A stretch of DNA of 64,000 bases from Zygnema cylindricum (taxonomy: Eukaryota; Streptophyta; Zygnematophyceae; Zygnematales; Zygnemataceae): positions 43,938 through 107,937 of the forward strand of contig JBBHKE010001818.1 of NCBI GenBank assembly GCA_037447655.1, given 5' to 3'. Under the pieces are notes generated by a model, which worked only from the letters and a program-made list of their open reading frames with translations, did no database searches and was not told the DNA's origin. Of the stretch, positions 9,752 through 21,642 are shown piece by piece (position 1 is the first letter of the stretch; each line of letters opens with the position of its first letter). A program made the translations under genes and the position numbers.

Positions 9752-11551
9752 TAGTTGGCGATCGAAAATTATAGGGTTAATATTTTAAGCACCACGCTAT
9801 TACTTTTAGGGTACGGCCCCATGTAGTTGTAACTTAGCGTACTTACATTGGATTTTAGCGCGGATCCGGCGGACCCGTATTTCAAGTGTCTATATGTATT
9901 CTCTCGAAATTGTTACCTAAGTTTGTGACGACTGTATACGTCAGCAATACCCGTGACGGTTGTCACCGTATACAATTTGTCTTTGACGCACCGTACTTTT
10001 TCGAAACTTTTTGAAGCGTCGCAAGACACATCGTAATTTTTGAAACGGTTTGGCATGTCGCGTGTCATTGCGTGACATCGTAGACGTAGAGCCTTGCATC
10101 CGTGGCTGTACGACATGCCTTTGCGTAAACCTCGCCTGTCCGGCCGCCATGACTTCGCAGATTATTCACCTTCGCAGACTTTTCCACTTTGCGTGAAATG
10201 ACACTGCAACATCGAGACCCCTGCAAAACAAAACCGTACAAGGTACTACCGGACAAAACCCAACAACCCTGTATTTTTTTTTTCGTCAATTTTTTTTGAA
10301 AAAAATTCACACGTGAAAAAATGTTTTCCTATTCGTGTAAACCGAGTTTACTTAGCTTAAAACACACTGCCGATGTGTTTTATGATAAGTTTGACGATGA
10401 CGTGACAGTGAATCGAAAAAACGCAAGACGACAAATTTTTCGTACATCCTAAGTTAGAGAATGACTCCAATTGTACTATACAGATTTACGATTTCTTCGT
10501 ACAATCACAGCTTAGGCGGTACGACGCTAAGTTTGAAAGGAAAACGACAGAAAAAAACCCGAACTTAGCCACATGGGGCCATACCCTTAGAGGAGCAAAT
10601 GCTCCTATCACGTGTATGGCTTACATAATTTTGCTCTATTTTAGTGTTATATAAACTACGGTAGATCATCTCCACTTCAAAAGTCCAAACCATGGTTTTA
10701 TAGTGCGAAAATTTGTGTGTGGATATCCCCTACTATACATGAATTATACCCAATAACCCAAACTACACGTTTATAATATGGATTAACCAGATATAACGCT
10801 TCCACACCTTCCCGCACTTTTGAACTACCCGGAGTTCTTATAATATTGAACTATAAATGATTCTTTGAGGAGTTGTTCAATTATTATTTTGTTCAAATTA
10901 TGGAACCCAAGTTTGTTTTGTGTATCAACAAATCTTAACCATGATCAATAAGTACTTTTTTTTTAGCTACCGCTAACCGATATATCATTTGATGCCGATA
11001 CATTAATTAAAAAATCGTTAAAAAGTCATAGTGGTATTTTACCGATATACCTGTCTAATATGCTGATACGGCACCATCGAGAAGGGTTTTTGTTCCGTAG
11101 TTTTGTTCCATAAAGCATGGACAAGATTGTGACACATGCCATTTTATCGGACCCCCTTGCCGATCGGTTATCGAAATTATTGCGGAAAACAAAAGGAAAT
11201 AACTCATATACACAAGACTTCTCGCCTTTTAAAATGTCTAAAAACTAAGCCAAAACAAATTTTATGAGTCATTGTCGTCTTTTAAAAGTACATTTTTTTT
11301 GACAAATATTTAGTTATTTATCGTATCGTGCGTAATCATCTAATTATTAATTAGCCATGGTGGAGCGTTCGCGCAACTACATTTTTTGATCATTTGGCGA
11401 TTGGGATGTGATCCACGTGTCTGCGACCAACGACCAAAGGGCATACGTGGAATAAGTCAACACATTGTGATTGAAGAATTTACAATCCGGATCGTCTATA
11501 TAGAGCGTCGAATGGTTACAAATATGTAAGAACGAGAATATAAATTGTTAG

Positions 11552-12988
11552 GGGCATTATCGGCAATAATTTTATCGCGATAACACCGATACCGATAGTT
11601 TTCAGTTATCGAACAGTTAAGTGGTCCAAATAGATCGCTTATAGACCAACAATTATTGGCGATAATTATAAATAAATTAATATTATATATAATAGTACTT
11701 TGTAATACATTGTATTATATAATTCATTGCATGCCACGTATGAGAATATATTCTATTTTTTGTATAACGGATCTGGTATGGACAACGACTAAAACGCTCA
11801 CAAATTAAAAGAGTACTTTATACCATTGAAAGTATGATGCAGAAACTAATTTTTTTGATTACATGGTAATATCAAACTTTTTTGAAAACCAAATAAACAG
11901 TATTGTCAAATTGTCGCCATTTACTACCACCATTTTACGATAGTTTTGTGAGGAAAACTCTTTATAAAACAAATTGCGTTGGTATAAGGTACGCCTAAAA
12001 AACTGAAACTAAACAGAGCAATCCTAACAAGAGCAAATAACTATAACAAAAAAAACACTAGTGTTAGACTTCCTTAAAAAAGATAAAACCTAAACTAGTA
12101 TAGCCATAAACAAGCCAAGGTCCACGACCACAGAGATCATAGATGTGAACCGGGTCCCTCGGTGGAAGGTTAGGTTGACCCCGCCTATCATCGGCTAGTG
12201 TGTTACGATGAAGGAGAGTTGTAACTTGCGCCCGTTGAAGTGCAATTCAGACACGTTAACGGTCAAACGCAACAAAAAAACCTGGTGGAGTGGAAAGGTA
12301 TGGGGGCATTGAACCCACGTAAAGCCCAAAAAAAAAAAAAAAAACATCGCGATTTCTTTTTCGAAATCGGCGGGGGGGGCGAAGCGAGTCCATTGTTCAT
12401 CGGTGGAATAAACAATATAAATGTATGGTTCGTATAGTAATTTCCAATAGTTGTCGGTACCGATGTTTAGAGGTCACAAAAGAAAAAAATTAGATAACCA
12501 AAACACACTGTTTTTTTTTTTTATTTGAGTACCGGATGCTTGACTTGGTTATGTCACGCTCCAAAATTGTTAACCATTACCCCGAACACGTTTACGTATA
12601 TAAAAGTTAACCGGAAATCGATTTGTCGCAACTAACCGTACCGTACCCCCCGTACCCGAATAAGTACAAAATTAATGGTACATCTCCCCTATACCTTCCA
12701 CAATACCAAGAGTACAAAGTACAATAATGTTGGAAAGTATGGACTGTACAAAAACTTCATTTTTTTTCGATTTTTGCTAACTCGACTGTAACCATTTTTT
12801 TTTTTTGTGAATCAACCGCTCGAATCCGCCCGCCCCCCCAAGTTTGGCACCCGAATCCGTTCCGGGTCTGACGTGGGCGGTCGATTAACGGTCAGTTACG
12901 GTTTCGGTTAAATGTTTGCGACCTGTGCCGGTGTTATCGCGATACAAAACGGATATTATCGGTTTTTTGTCGGCAATAACCCCGGATT
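11552..12988. mobile_element. possible decayed TIR element (about 1.4 kb)
   Basis: GGGGCATTATCGGCAATAA near 11552, with TATCGCGATAACACCG about 20 bp inward, has an inverted counterpart near 12988-12930 (reverse complement GGGGTTATTGCCGACAA, then ATCGCGATAACACCGG). Shared word order in inverted orientation suggests transposon ends. Target duplications are not clear and no transposase is visible. Confidence 0.35.
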
Positions 12989-13648
12989 TTATACTTCTCG
13001 CCAATATATCTATTATCGGTAAGCCAAAAAAAGTAAAACCTTGCCGATACACAACATTAGAAATTGCACATCGAAATCCCAACCGTACTTAAACCTAATG
13101 TGTGGTAACGTTTGAACCTTGTTCGCATATAGATATGTCGATGTTTCTGCCCGACTCGGCACTCTACTGTAGCTGTCCAAAAAGACGATAGATTGAAGAA
13201 CTTTAGGGCTCCACCTGATGACGGATTTACAATAAACCGTGCGTAATTAAGTGAACCTGTGTAAATACCCTTAATTTACGTTTAATATAGGTGGGAGCTA
13301 TTTTCGCCTCCTGTTTCCTACATCCGTGCTCGTACAAATTTCTTGTGGGCTTTGTACAAAAAGTACAAGAGGAGTATAATTTGTCAGTGTTGGTAAGCAA
13401 GTTCTCCTTCTAAGGGTACTTTCGCATGTGTTAAAGTTACAGTTATTTTCTGTCGTTTTCCTCCATAATTGAGAAACAAACGAAAAAATACGCACCAGTA
13501 CCAAAAAATAGAAATTAACACCGTACAAGTTGCGTTACCTTGAAACTTTATACGTATAGTATTTTGTCGTCTAGTGTGATGCAATTTTTTCGTCTCGCAC
13601 ATTTTGACCCACTTTCGCGTCCTTTCAACACTTGTTCAAACTTTACAA

Positions 13649-13674
13649 TCAAATCACCTCGCGAGGTGATTTGA
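13649..13674. repeat. 26-bp perfect palindrome
   Basis: TCAAATCACCTCG is followed directly by its reverse complement CGAGGTGATTTGA with no loop. It lies in gene-free DNA. A dimeric protein-binding site or a replication-slippage product are both possible. Confidence 0.9.
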
Positions 13675-14382
13675 AATATATTCCAATAAGGCGAGCGAAT
13701 AGGCAGACGCTGTCGCTCGTGTCAATTTTTTTTACAATTTTTGTGCGTGGAGTCATAAAAAAAATAACACACTGCACGTTTCCAACCTGTGCGTACTGTT
13801 TTCCGAGCGGTGATTTCCGTACAAGGGTCGTCTCCCTCAAACATACGTGTATTCATACATACGACGTAGGAAAAACATTGGGCACTTGTGGACAAGTGGA
13901 AACATGAAAAACGAAACCACATTTTTGTGCGACAACGAAAGGTAATTTCGGCTTTCGACACGTCGACAATGTAATGTACGGACATTACGAAATAACAAAA
14001 AATGAAACATTGTACAGTGTGCGGAGAGATGCTCAAACTGAAGGCAAGTGGGATGTTTCGCCTCATTTTGTGTACCACGTACTTTGTCACATTGTTTCTT
14101 ACACGTTTGCGTAAGTCACTTTTTTAAGTAACAAGTTATTTGCGTTTACATCGGAATGCTCTGAGAGTTGTACAGAGAATCTTCGCTATAAAAACAAAGT
14201 AACAAAACTAAGTTTCGGTTACATGCGAAAGTACCCTAATTCCAAAGCCCAAAGACAAAAATGCACGGAAGACGGTGTCATTTAATGAATAGTACAGAAA
14301 TTGCATAATTATGTCTGAAAGTTGCTGTACAGGAGCAAGTTGCCAGGAAAGAACGATGTCACGTGACCACAAACATTGAAGA

Positions 14383-15437
14383 TGAAACTCTGAGACCTCT
14401 ATAAGTCCTCAGAGTGGACAGCTTCCAAGAAGCCTCTAAAATAACTCTGACCCCTTTGTGTTTCAGCAAAAGCAACTGCCACCCGGGCAAACAAAAACTC
14501 TGACCACCTGCACCCCTGTGAAGGCAAGACTCCCCTGAGTCGATAACAAAAAGAATCTCTGAATTTGCTCCCTTGAGCAGTACGTTATGGAGGGTCAAAG
14601 TTGACCTTTTGTACAGAAGCTCTCTGGTAGAGAGGGTCCTATCTCCTAATTTTTCTAAGTTATATCTCTCTCACAGACTCTATCTACTGATGAACAGAAC
14701 CAATCAGATTACAGTTTCGTACGCAAAAGTACAACTACCGGTGTACTTTATGTACGTACATTGTACGACATGGCCTAAATGTCGACACATGTCATATCCG
14801 GATTCGGTGCCACAATCTCTGGAGATACCACGATCCAATGTAATTTCGCCACGTGTCATCCGATGTGGCGATGGCCACAAACCGCCGAAATCTTCTTCCG
14901 CAATCTCGGCGCTAATTCCGGCCTTCCGATTAAATTCGAATTTAATCGTAGCCGTAATAAATACATGCGCGGTATTCGTTTCACCAAAGAAATAAATGAG
15001 CAATATTGATTTCTTGTCCGTACCGTAATCCGTACTTATACATTACCGGTTCTATGTATCCCGTAAACAGTTAGAGCTAAATGAATTATCCTACGTTTTG
15101 ATGTTTAATTAAATATCAAACCATATAGTACCTAACACTAGTTCTAGACTTAACGGCTAAGGCTACATGCTACCTGCTGTCTGCCGGCCGGTAGGTACCA
15201 AGATCAAATCCTGTGGCCGGCACATACCTTTTAGTAAATAAACCCCTAACTAATATAAATTTCTCGTAAACCTCTGGATAGCCTAGGTAGCCATGGCTCT
15301 AGCTCCCTCTCCAATTTCTCAGTGACTGCGACAAGTTTGAGAGTGAGAGAGAGAAGTTAGAGGTAGACTGCCTCGGCTTCTTTCTATATTTCTATTTAGA
15401 CCTAGAAAATACTTAAAATGGACCATTAATTTCTACA
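14383..15437 (-). mobile_element. copia family-A LTR (1055 bp)
   Basis: Begins TGAAACTCTGAG and ends TTTCTACA on the plus strand, so in LTR sense it runs TGTAGAAATTAATGG to GAGTTTCA. It matches the 3' LTR of element A1 (46329-47388) over its length. GAAGA precedes it at 14378-14382; the matching GAAGA lies not next to it but after the other family-A LTR, at 21643. An antisense tRNA-like stretch lies at about 15150-15232. Confidence 0.85.
15150..15232 (+). other. tRNA-like segment, antisense within the LTR
   Basis: Contains an A-box-like TAACGGCTAAGGC (from 15151) and a B-box-like AGATCAAATCC (15201-15211), spaced about as in a tRNA. Acceptor-stem pairing is poor, so it is not a normal tRNA gene. 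The same kind of segment occupies the equivalent place, also antisense, in LTRs at 38965, 46329 and 56397. Confidence 0.45.
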
Positions 15438-16134
15438 CTACTGGCGGTGTACCTTTTGTATGACAAGTATACGACAAGGCTACTACGTGGACGCGTGCCC
15501 TCTTTTTACCCGTCCATAGGTTTCTCGGAATTCCCGCGGCCAAATGTGATCTCTCCACGTGTCGCCAGGTCATGCCATGTCACAAAAAGCCAAAGTGACC
15601 ACTCCGGGATTTCGTTGATGATGTGCGTCGTTGGTTATGAACCCAAATGCCATCTCAACCGTTATAAATACTTGCGCAATATTCGTTGCGCTGTTGAAAC
15701 AAAATGAGTGGTATCCGTTTCGAAATAGTATCGTACTTCATACTTTACAAAACTGTATCTATGCATGCCGTATACAGTTTCAGTTAAATGAGTTCGTTCA
15801 CTCCTAAATAAATATATATCTATCATACCCTATAGCATTTAGCATTGGTCCTAGTCTAGTAGGATAAAGCTGACCGCTACCTGCCAACTTGACGGACGGC
15901 GGGTACCGGGATGAAGTCCTGGGTTCGTCAGGTATCTTTTTAGTAACCTACTAAAAATAACTGCCTGTTAAACTAAGGCAGCCATGGTTCAACCACCCTC
16001 TTTATCCTTCAGTGACTACAACAAGTATGGGGGCTAGAGAGAGAAGGTGGAGGCAGGCTTTCTGTCCTTTTCTCCTCCTTTTATACTAACATATTTATTC
16101 CTAGAAAATACTCTAAAAATCATTAATTTCAATA
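15438..16134 (-). mobile_element. truncated copia family-B LTR
   Basis: Matches the U3/R part of the LTR at 38965-39960 in reverse: GGTGTACCTTTTGTA near 15447 and the terminus AATTTCAATA near 16134 (mutated from TTTCAACA). The LTR-end third is missing where it abuts the family-A LTR. A worn tRNA-like stretch sits near 15880-15945. Confidence 0.65.
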
Positions 16135-16500
16135 GAAAGAATGCACAAGCGTTCATTCACGCGGTGTACCTCATGTATAGTTTGATCCACCATGGTAAGA
16201 GCTTCAGCCGCGATGTGTGAAGCGGTTTCAGGTAATTGAGGAGAAGGTTCTTTAGTGAATGACAAAGGAATGCGTGTGGTAAGAGTTTTACCGTCATGGT
16301 TGTGATCGGTCGAACCTTTGTAGAACGTAGCCTTTCGTTGTTGGATGGTAGAATCTCGTAAGATTTGACTTGCCAACGTGGGCATCTATACAACACTGCG
16401 AGCCATGCCTGTAAAATGTGGCTTCATTTGAGTAACGAAGGCTGCAAATTGTTCGTTCATCATAGCCGCCATTTGCTCTTGCATTTCTAAACGCTCTCTC
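16135..16500 (-). pseudogene. fragment of a retroelement gag-like gene
   Basis: On the minus strand a frame rich in Gln, Glu and Met (EQMAAMMNEQFAAF, a likely coiled coil) runs from about 16500 to a TAG near 16390 and then continues in frame to 16113. Charged, helix-rich sequence of this kind is common in retrotransposon gag, but no zinc knuckle is present and the family is not identified. Confidence 0.35.
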
Positions 16501-17468
16501 AGTTGTTTTGAAAAGTTAGTTTCGTGCGTACAAGACAGTTTGTGCGTAATTGCTATGTGGATTTAAAATGGAGGCTCTAATATATTCACGGATTAGAGGA
16601 GTGAACGTACGGACATAATTAAAGTGGCGTGAACAGGCACTAACAAATGGATGGCGGATTGCGAAGCGATCCGATATGGAATAAACAAAATATTGAAATA
16701 GGTGTCGCCGGTACGGCGGAGCTGCGACGCAGTAAAGTCAACGCAGATGCGGCTATTTTTATGATCCGTACGGACAGCGCAGCCAGCGCAGCTGCGGATA
16801 ATATGAATAGGATAGATTTCGAGTAATGATGATTGTACGGTAGTGGTAGCTTAGTAGTTGCTTAGCGGTAGCTTGGTTTCTGACATACGAAGATTGCGCT
16901 GTAAATATTCTGTAAATCAGAGGTTTGTCCTTTTGGCTAATTGGTTTATTAGAGTAGATACAGTATGGCTGGTATGCCTCCGTACATTCAGTAGTGAACT
17001 CTATGAGTATAACTTCCAAGACTTAGATTTTTTTATGTATCGCAGTCAAGTATTATCAAAGCAATGGCAAATTGTTTTCTGCATATTTGACCTGTTGGTG
17101 TGATCACTCTGTTTGGCGCTTTCATGTGAAACTTTGTGTAGATATTCAATAATATAGAATATATACGTGTGTGAAGTTTCATTATATTCAGATATCTTTG
17201 TAAGATTCTGTGAGTAGTCTAAGTGGTTAGTTTGTGACGTTGTCAACTGTTCTTGTGAAACTCTGGAGCTAATATCTTCTAGATTCCTAAGTGTATTAGG
17301 TTGTAACTTTGGTATCTTATATTGTCTATAGTATAATGCTTATTGGTGCAGTTTGAGGGGATTTTGTCAATTGTGGAGTAATCTGTGCTGTGTGAAACAC
17401 AGCTGTTTGAGGGGTAGTCCGTGGTGCTTCTGAGAGTAATCCATGGCTGAAATAGGCTATGGACAACA
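16501..17468 (+). mobile_element. copia family-C 5' LTR (968 bp)
   Basis: Aligns along its length with the solo LTR at 48313-49422. The first base is mutated (AG for TG) and the end is GGACAACA, directly followed by the primer-binding site. The first half contains a short conserved open segment (16656-16828, with WNKQNIEIG) that recurs in the other long family-C LTRs. An ATG at 17443 lies inside the LTR and opens gag. Confidence 0.75.
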
Positions 17469-17740
17469 GGTTATGGGCCCACACCCATGGCTACCCATAT
17501 TTGATGGATCAAAGTATCACTACTGGAAGTGTGCACTCGAGAGCTACTTCGAGATGATGGAGCTAATGGACGTGGTGGACGGTACCTTGGCCGAAACATC
17601 AAATGGATGGAAAAGGAAAAATCACGAGTGTCTACCGTAGAGCGGCTTGCCTAGAGTCCACTAAAGTGGACTTTGAGTCGACGAACTTTGAGGAGTTGCA
17701 TTGGAAGATCCGTGAAGCATTCGGTATACGTTGAATTAAT
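17443..17740 (+). pseudogene. copia gag N-terminal fragment
   Basis: The frame starts at ATG 17443 inside the LTR, crosses the primer-binding site as VMGP and continues with the copia gag opening (LPIFDGSKYHYWK) to a stop at 17640. A shifted frame continues to about 17740, where similarity ends. Zinc knuckle, protease and pol are absent. Confidence 0.7.
17469..17482 (+). promoter_or_regulatory. primer-binding site for a half tRNA-Met(i)
   Basis: GGTTATGGGCCCAC starts at the first base after the LTR. From memory of the conserved plant initiator tRNA-Met, this is the complement of its anticodon stem-loop, not of the 3' CCA end used by most plant copia elements. Drosophila copia uses the same internal site. 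Confidence 0.75.
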
Positions 17741-19085
17741 GGAAAAGTCTTAAAATGATCTGTTTTGTTAGAATAAAAAGCCCGATTGAAGAACCGAGTA
17801 CTTTTTATGAGGAAAGTAAAATTGGTCAAAAATGGTGCAAAGTTGGTTGATGGGAATGGGCTTAAAAATATTTTGGGAATTTTTGCTCGTTTTCTAACGG
17901 AAGGTTGACAACATATTGTTCCGAATCAAAATATTGGGTGGTGCATTACATTTTGGAGCATAACAGGTGATAATGTTTACCGTATTTTCTCAAGGAAATA
18001 TCGGTACAAAATTTCGCATTTTAATGCTTAATTTTGAACGGCGTATGAGAAAGTAATCTCATTCCCCGAAATTCAACTTACCTCGACATCGCATTTTTGG
18101 CTAGGACCAGCTAGACTCGGACGTATTAGGAGTGTATGTTTTATCGCAAACTCTCTCTGGAATACCCCCGACCTCTTTCTTGGTTCTACCCTAAAAAGCC
18201 ATAATCGAGCACTTGAAAATCTGAAGAGCGAGTTATCAGTAACATATCGTGTCATTATCATCTGTTGATTGCTTGGAAAGAAATTGGTGGCCATGGGAAG
18301 AAAAAGAAGGCGTTGGTTGAGAAAAGGTTACATGTCATTGGACCGAAATGGTACGGACAAACCAATGCAAACTGTCCCAAATTTGGCATTTGTAGTTGAA
18401 ACTTGAATATTGTATCGAAGTAACATTTGGTTTAATCAGAATAAAACTCTTTTCAATATTTTATATTTCAAAAATGGGTAGTATTCAGAGTGATAGCCTG
18501 TTGTTGAAGCTTATCTAAATACCACTTAATTTTGACTTCTTTTTCTCCAAAAATGGCATATTGAATAGTTTTCTGTCTGTAAGACCGCGTCTTACCCCAA
18601 TATGGTACGAGTGTTTTATCTTCAAATGCCAAATTTGCCCAATCTGTTGATATCGGTGGTTTTTTGTTTAATCGCTTCAAATGGCACCGGATTTCGGTCC
18701 CTTGGCCTACTTATAAAGTAAACCTTGAGGGGTTTCAAAATGGGCTTACACCACATACTGTAGGCGAAGAGGTGGTAGAGCGTTGTTTCAGGGTGAAAAG
18801 TGAGTTTGGTAAGGTGGGGGGGGGGGCACAAAGTGTACTTAGTGAAATTTTCGGATTTTATGGCTCGCCGAGTATTGAATTCCGGTACTTGGTTAGTGAA
18901 ACATTTGGATTTTGGCACTCAACTTACGCGGGAATGAACGTGCAAATATGTCGCTTGTTTTTCGGCTCGGCCAACACAAAACTCCACCCCATCCTCCCCT
19001 TACGCTACCATGTGCTCCCCCTCTTTCAGCCTCGTTTTTCCCCGAATAACGAGGCTCTCCCATCTCGTTAACGTGGAGTAGGTTT
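17741..19085. other. unassigned DNA between LTR remnants
   Basis: No recognisable gene. Short frames on both strands (18664-19071 plus, 18622-18918 minus) lack known domains. A G-run lies near 18816. It adjoins the family-A LTR at 19086 but has no primer-binding site there, so it is not that LTR's normal interior. Confidence 0.5.
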
Positions 19086-19871
19086 TGAAACTCTGAGACC
19101 TCCATAAGTCCTCAGAGTAGACAGCTTCCAAGAAGCCTCTAGGATAATCCTGACCCCTTTGTGTTCCAGCAAAAATAACTGCCACCCTGGCAGACAAAAA
19201 CCCTGACCACCTCCACCTCTGTGAAGGCAAGACTCGCTTGAGTCGATAGCAAAAAGAATCTCTGAATTTGCTCCCCTGAGCATAAGTTATGGAGGGTCAA
19301 AGTTGACCTTTTGTATAGAAGCTCTCTGTGAGAGAGGGTCCTATCTCCTAATTTTTCTAAGTCCTATCTCTCTCACAGACTCTATCTACTGATGTACGGA
19401 ACCAATCAGATTAAAGTTCCGTGCGCAAAAGTACAGTTGCCGGCGTACTTTATGTACGGACATTGTACGACATGGCCTAAATGCAGACACATGTTATATA
19501 TGGATTCGGTGCCATAATCTCTGGAGATACCATGTTCCAATGTAATTTCGCCACGTGTCATCCGATGTGGCGATAGCCACAAACCGCCAAAATCTTCTTC
19601 CGCGATCTCGGCGCTAATTCCGGCCGTCAGATTAAATTCGAATTTAATCGTAGCCGTAATAAATACATGCGCGGTATTCGTTTCACTAAAGAAATAAATG
19701 CGCGGTATTGATTTCTTGTCTGTACCGTAATCCGTGCTTATACATTATCGGATCTATGTATCCCGTAAACAGTAACAGTTAAATGAATTATCCTACGTTT
19801 TGATGTATAATTAAATATCAAACCATATAGTACCTAACACTAGTTTTAGACTTAACTGCTAAGGCTACAAG

Positions 19872-21370
19872 TTTGTCATGTTGCATTGTGTCGGGACATG
19901 TATTTTGTTTATTTGTAGGAATATTACGGGTTGAGGCTACACTAATTCCGGTTGTGTTAAAATCATGCTTGAATGCAGGATTTATTGTGTACTTACTTCG
20001 AAGAGACGCCGGGAATTCCGCTGGTGACACGGAGATACATATTTTCGTGCGCGATTTGAAGGTGCACGATTCGAATGGCGTACACGGATATCGTTTGGAG
20101 GTCGTACGATATAAGATGAACGAACCTCCACGATAGTACATTTGTACTTTTATTTTCGCCTGTACTTTCACTTAAGTTGAAATTTTGCGATGTACGAATC
20201 GAGTGTACGCGGAGCGTTTGTTGGCGCTTCGATTTTTGGTTCACATTGAAGTCGTGAACCCATGTAGGTTCACGCATACATGTAGTTAGGAAGGGTTTTA
20301 ATCCGCGGATTGTGAATTTTGTAACGTAGGCATATGGTCCTGGTCGCTTATTGGCCAAAACCCAAACTTGTCACAAATTATACTGTGAAATACTCTCACA
20401 TGATTGGCTAGTTAGCAAATGTCAGAAAGTAGTACTTTGGTTATTTCGTTAGTACTTAGACGATTCCGTTAGGTTCGTACTCTGATAATTTGAGAGTACA
20501 GGAATTGATCGAAAAGGATTTAGATTTTTCTGTCTTTTTCCCTTGTCTTTTTCCTTAGTCAAATTGTCAGTTTTTTCCCTGCAAGGCTTTTTCTGCCTTA
20601 GTTTTTTTCAGCGCCTAGTCTTTCTCTTTTCTCTATTATACTTTCCTTGTAAGCCCTACAATTTAATTCACTCGGTTTCGGCCGGAGTCCGCACGGTTTC
20701 CCTTCAACAACCTCTTCTAGTTTGGATTCTGCCTGCTTTCTCAGGCTGTTTTCTAAACCTTTGTGGATGCCTTTGGTGAATTAGTGTTTGACTTTTCTTG
20801 TCTGATTTTCGTTGCCTTGGTTGGAGTTTGCTGGTGGGTTGTTAGAATCCGGTTATCTCGGATTCTCTATAGCTTCTAATCGCTGGCTTTCTATTATCAT
20901 TTTTTTGCAATTGGTTACTAGTGTGTCAAAATCTGGTTTTCTCGGATTTTGTGCAGATTTTTAGTGTTGTTTACTTGTATTTTCTTGTTGCTATTTTTAC
21001 TCGTTTGTTAGAATTCGGTAATCTCGGATTCTTTACGCATTTTCAGTGCTTGTTTTCTTGTTGAAATTTTCTGCAATCAGCGTGCCAAGATCCGGTTATC
21101 TCGGATTCACTGCAGATTTTTATTGTTGTTTTCTTGCATTTTTCTGGTTTTGTTTTCTTTTTTTTTAAATCCTAGACCTAAATGGATCTCTCTCTCGGCT
21201 TCCCACTCACCTTTTCACTTTTTATCTCATTTTAACATTTTCATATTCATTTTAGCTTTGTATTATTATTCATTTTGCTTTGGGATGTTCTTTGTTGTTG
21301 TCTATTCCTCGTTTTCTACTCGCCTGCTGGTTAGGTTGCATGTTTCTTGGTTTGATTAGACACATGCACG
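19872..21370. mobile_element. unclassified 1499-bp insertion with 5-bp target duplication
   Basis: ACAAG is present at 19867-19871 and 21371-21375, while the intact LTR at 14383 has a single equivalent site. The insert starts TTTGTCATG and ends CATGCACG, so it lacks LTR-type TG/CA ends and has at best weak inverted ends. It is T-rich on the plus strand from about 20520. The open frame 19873-20136 has no recognisable domain. Confidence 0.6.
20843..21110. repeat. four spaced hairpin motifs in the 1.5-kb insertion
   Basis: Variants of GAATCCGGTTATCTCGGATTC occur near 20845, 20930, 21011 and 21088, about 80 bp apart. Each can fold as a 6-8 bp stem (AATCCG / CGGATT) with a 7-nt loop; stems are kept although the spacers vary. 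Confidence 0.65.
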
Positions 21371-21642
21371 ACAAGCTACCTGCTGTCTGCCGACCGGTAG
21401 GTACCAGGATCAAATCCTGTGGCCGGCACATACCTTTAAGTAAGTAAACCCCTAACTAATATAAATTTCCCGTAATCTCTGGATAGCCTAGGTAGCCATG
21501 GCTTTAGCTCCCTCTCCAATTTCTCATTGACTGCGACAAGTTTGAGAGTGAGAGAGAGAAGTTAGAGGTAGATTGCCTCGGCTTCTTTCTATATTTCTAT
21601 TTAGACCGAGAAAATACTTAAAATGGACCATTAATTTCTACA

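Larger units (their letters stand above)
9754..14377. other. AT-rich and GTAC-rich non-coding DNA
   Basis: No open frame resembles a known protein. The stretch contains homopolymers (an A-run near 12330), a 26-bp palindrome at 13649-13674 and distant inverted repeats near 11552 and 12985. I see no RNA gene, LTR or exon pattern. Confidence 0.5.
19086..21642 (-). mobile_element. copia family-A LTR split by a 1.5-kb insertion
   Basis: 19086-19871 and 21376-21642 together match the family-A LTR (TGAAACTC start, TTTCTACA end). It is followed by GAAGA at 21643-21647, the same five bases that precede the LTR at 14383. The two LTRs differ at about one base in ten by eye. The insertion separates the A-box from the B-box of the embedded tRNA-like segment. 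Confidence 0.8.

Noticed and set aside
20520-20660. T-rich tract as a polypyrimidine splice region or retroelement tail
   Set aside because: No exon or purine-rich partner tract is found beside it; it is part of the unclassified insertion.
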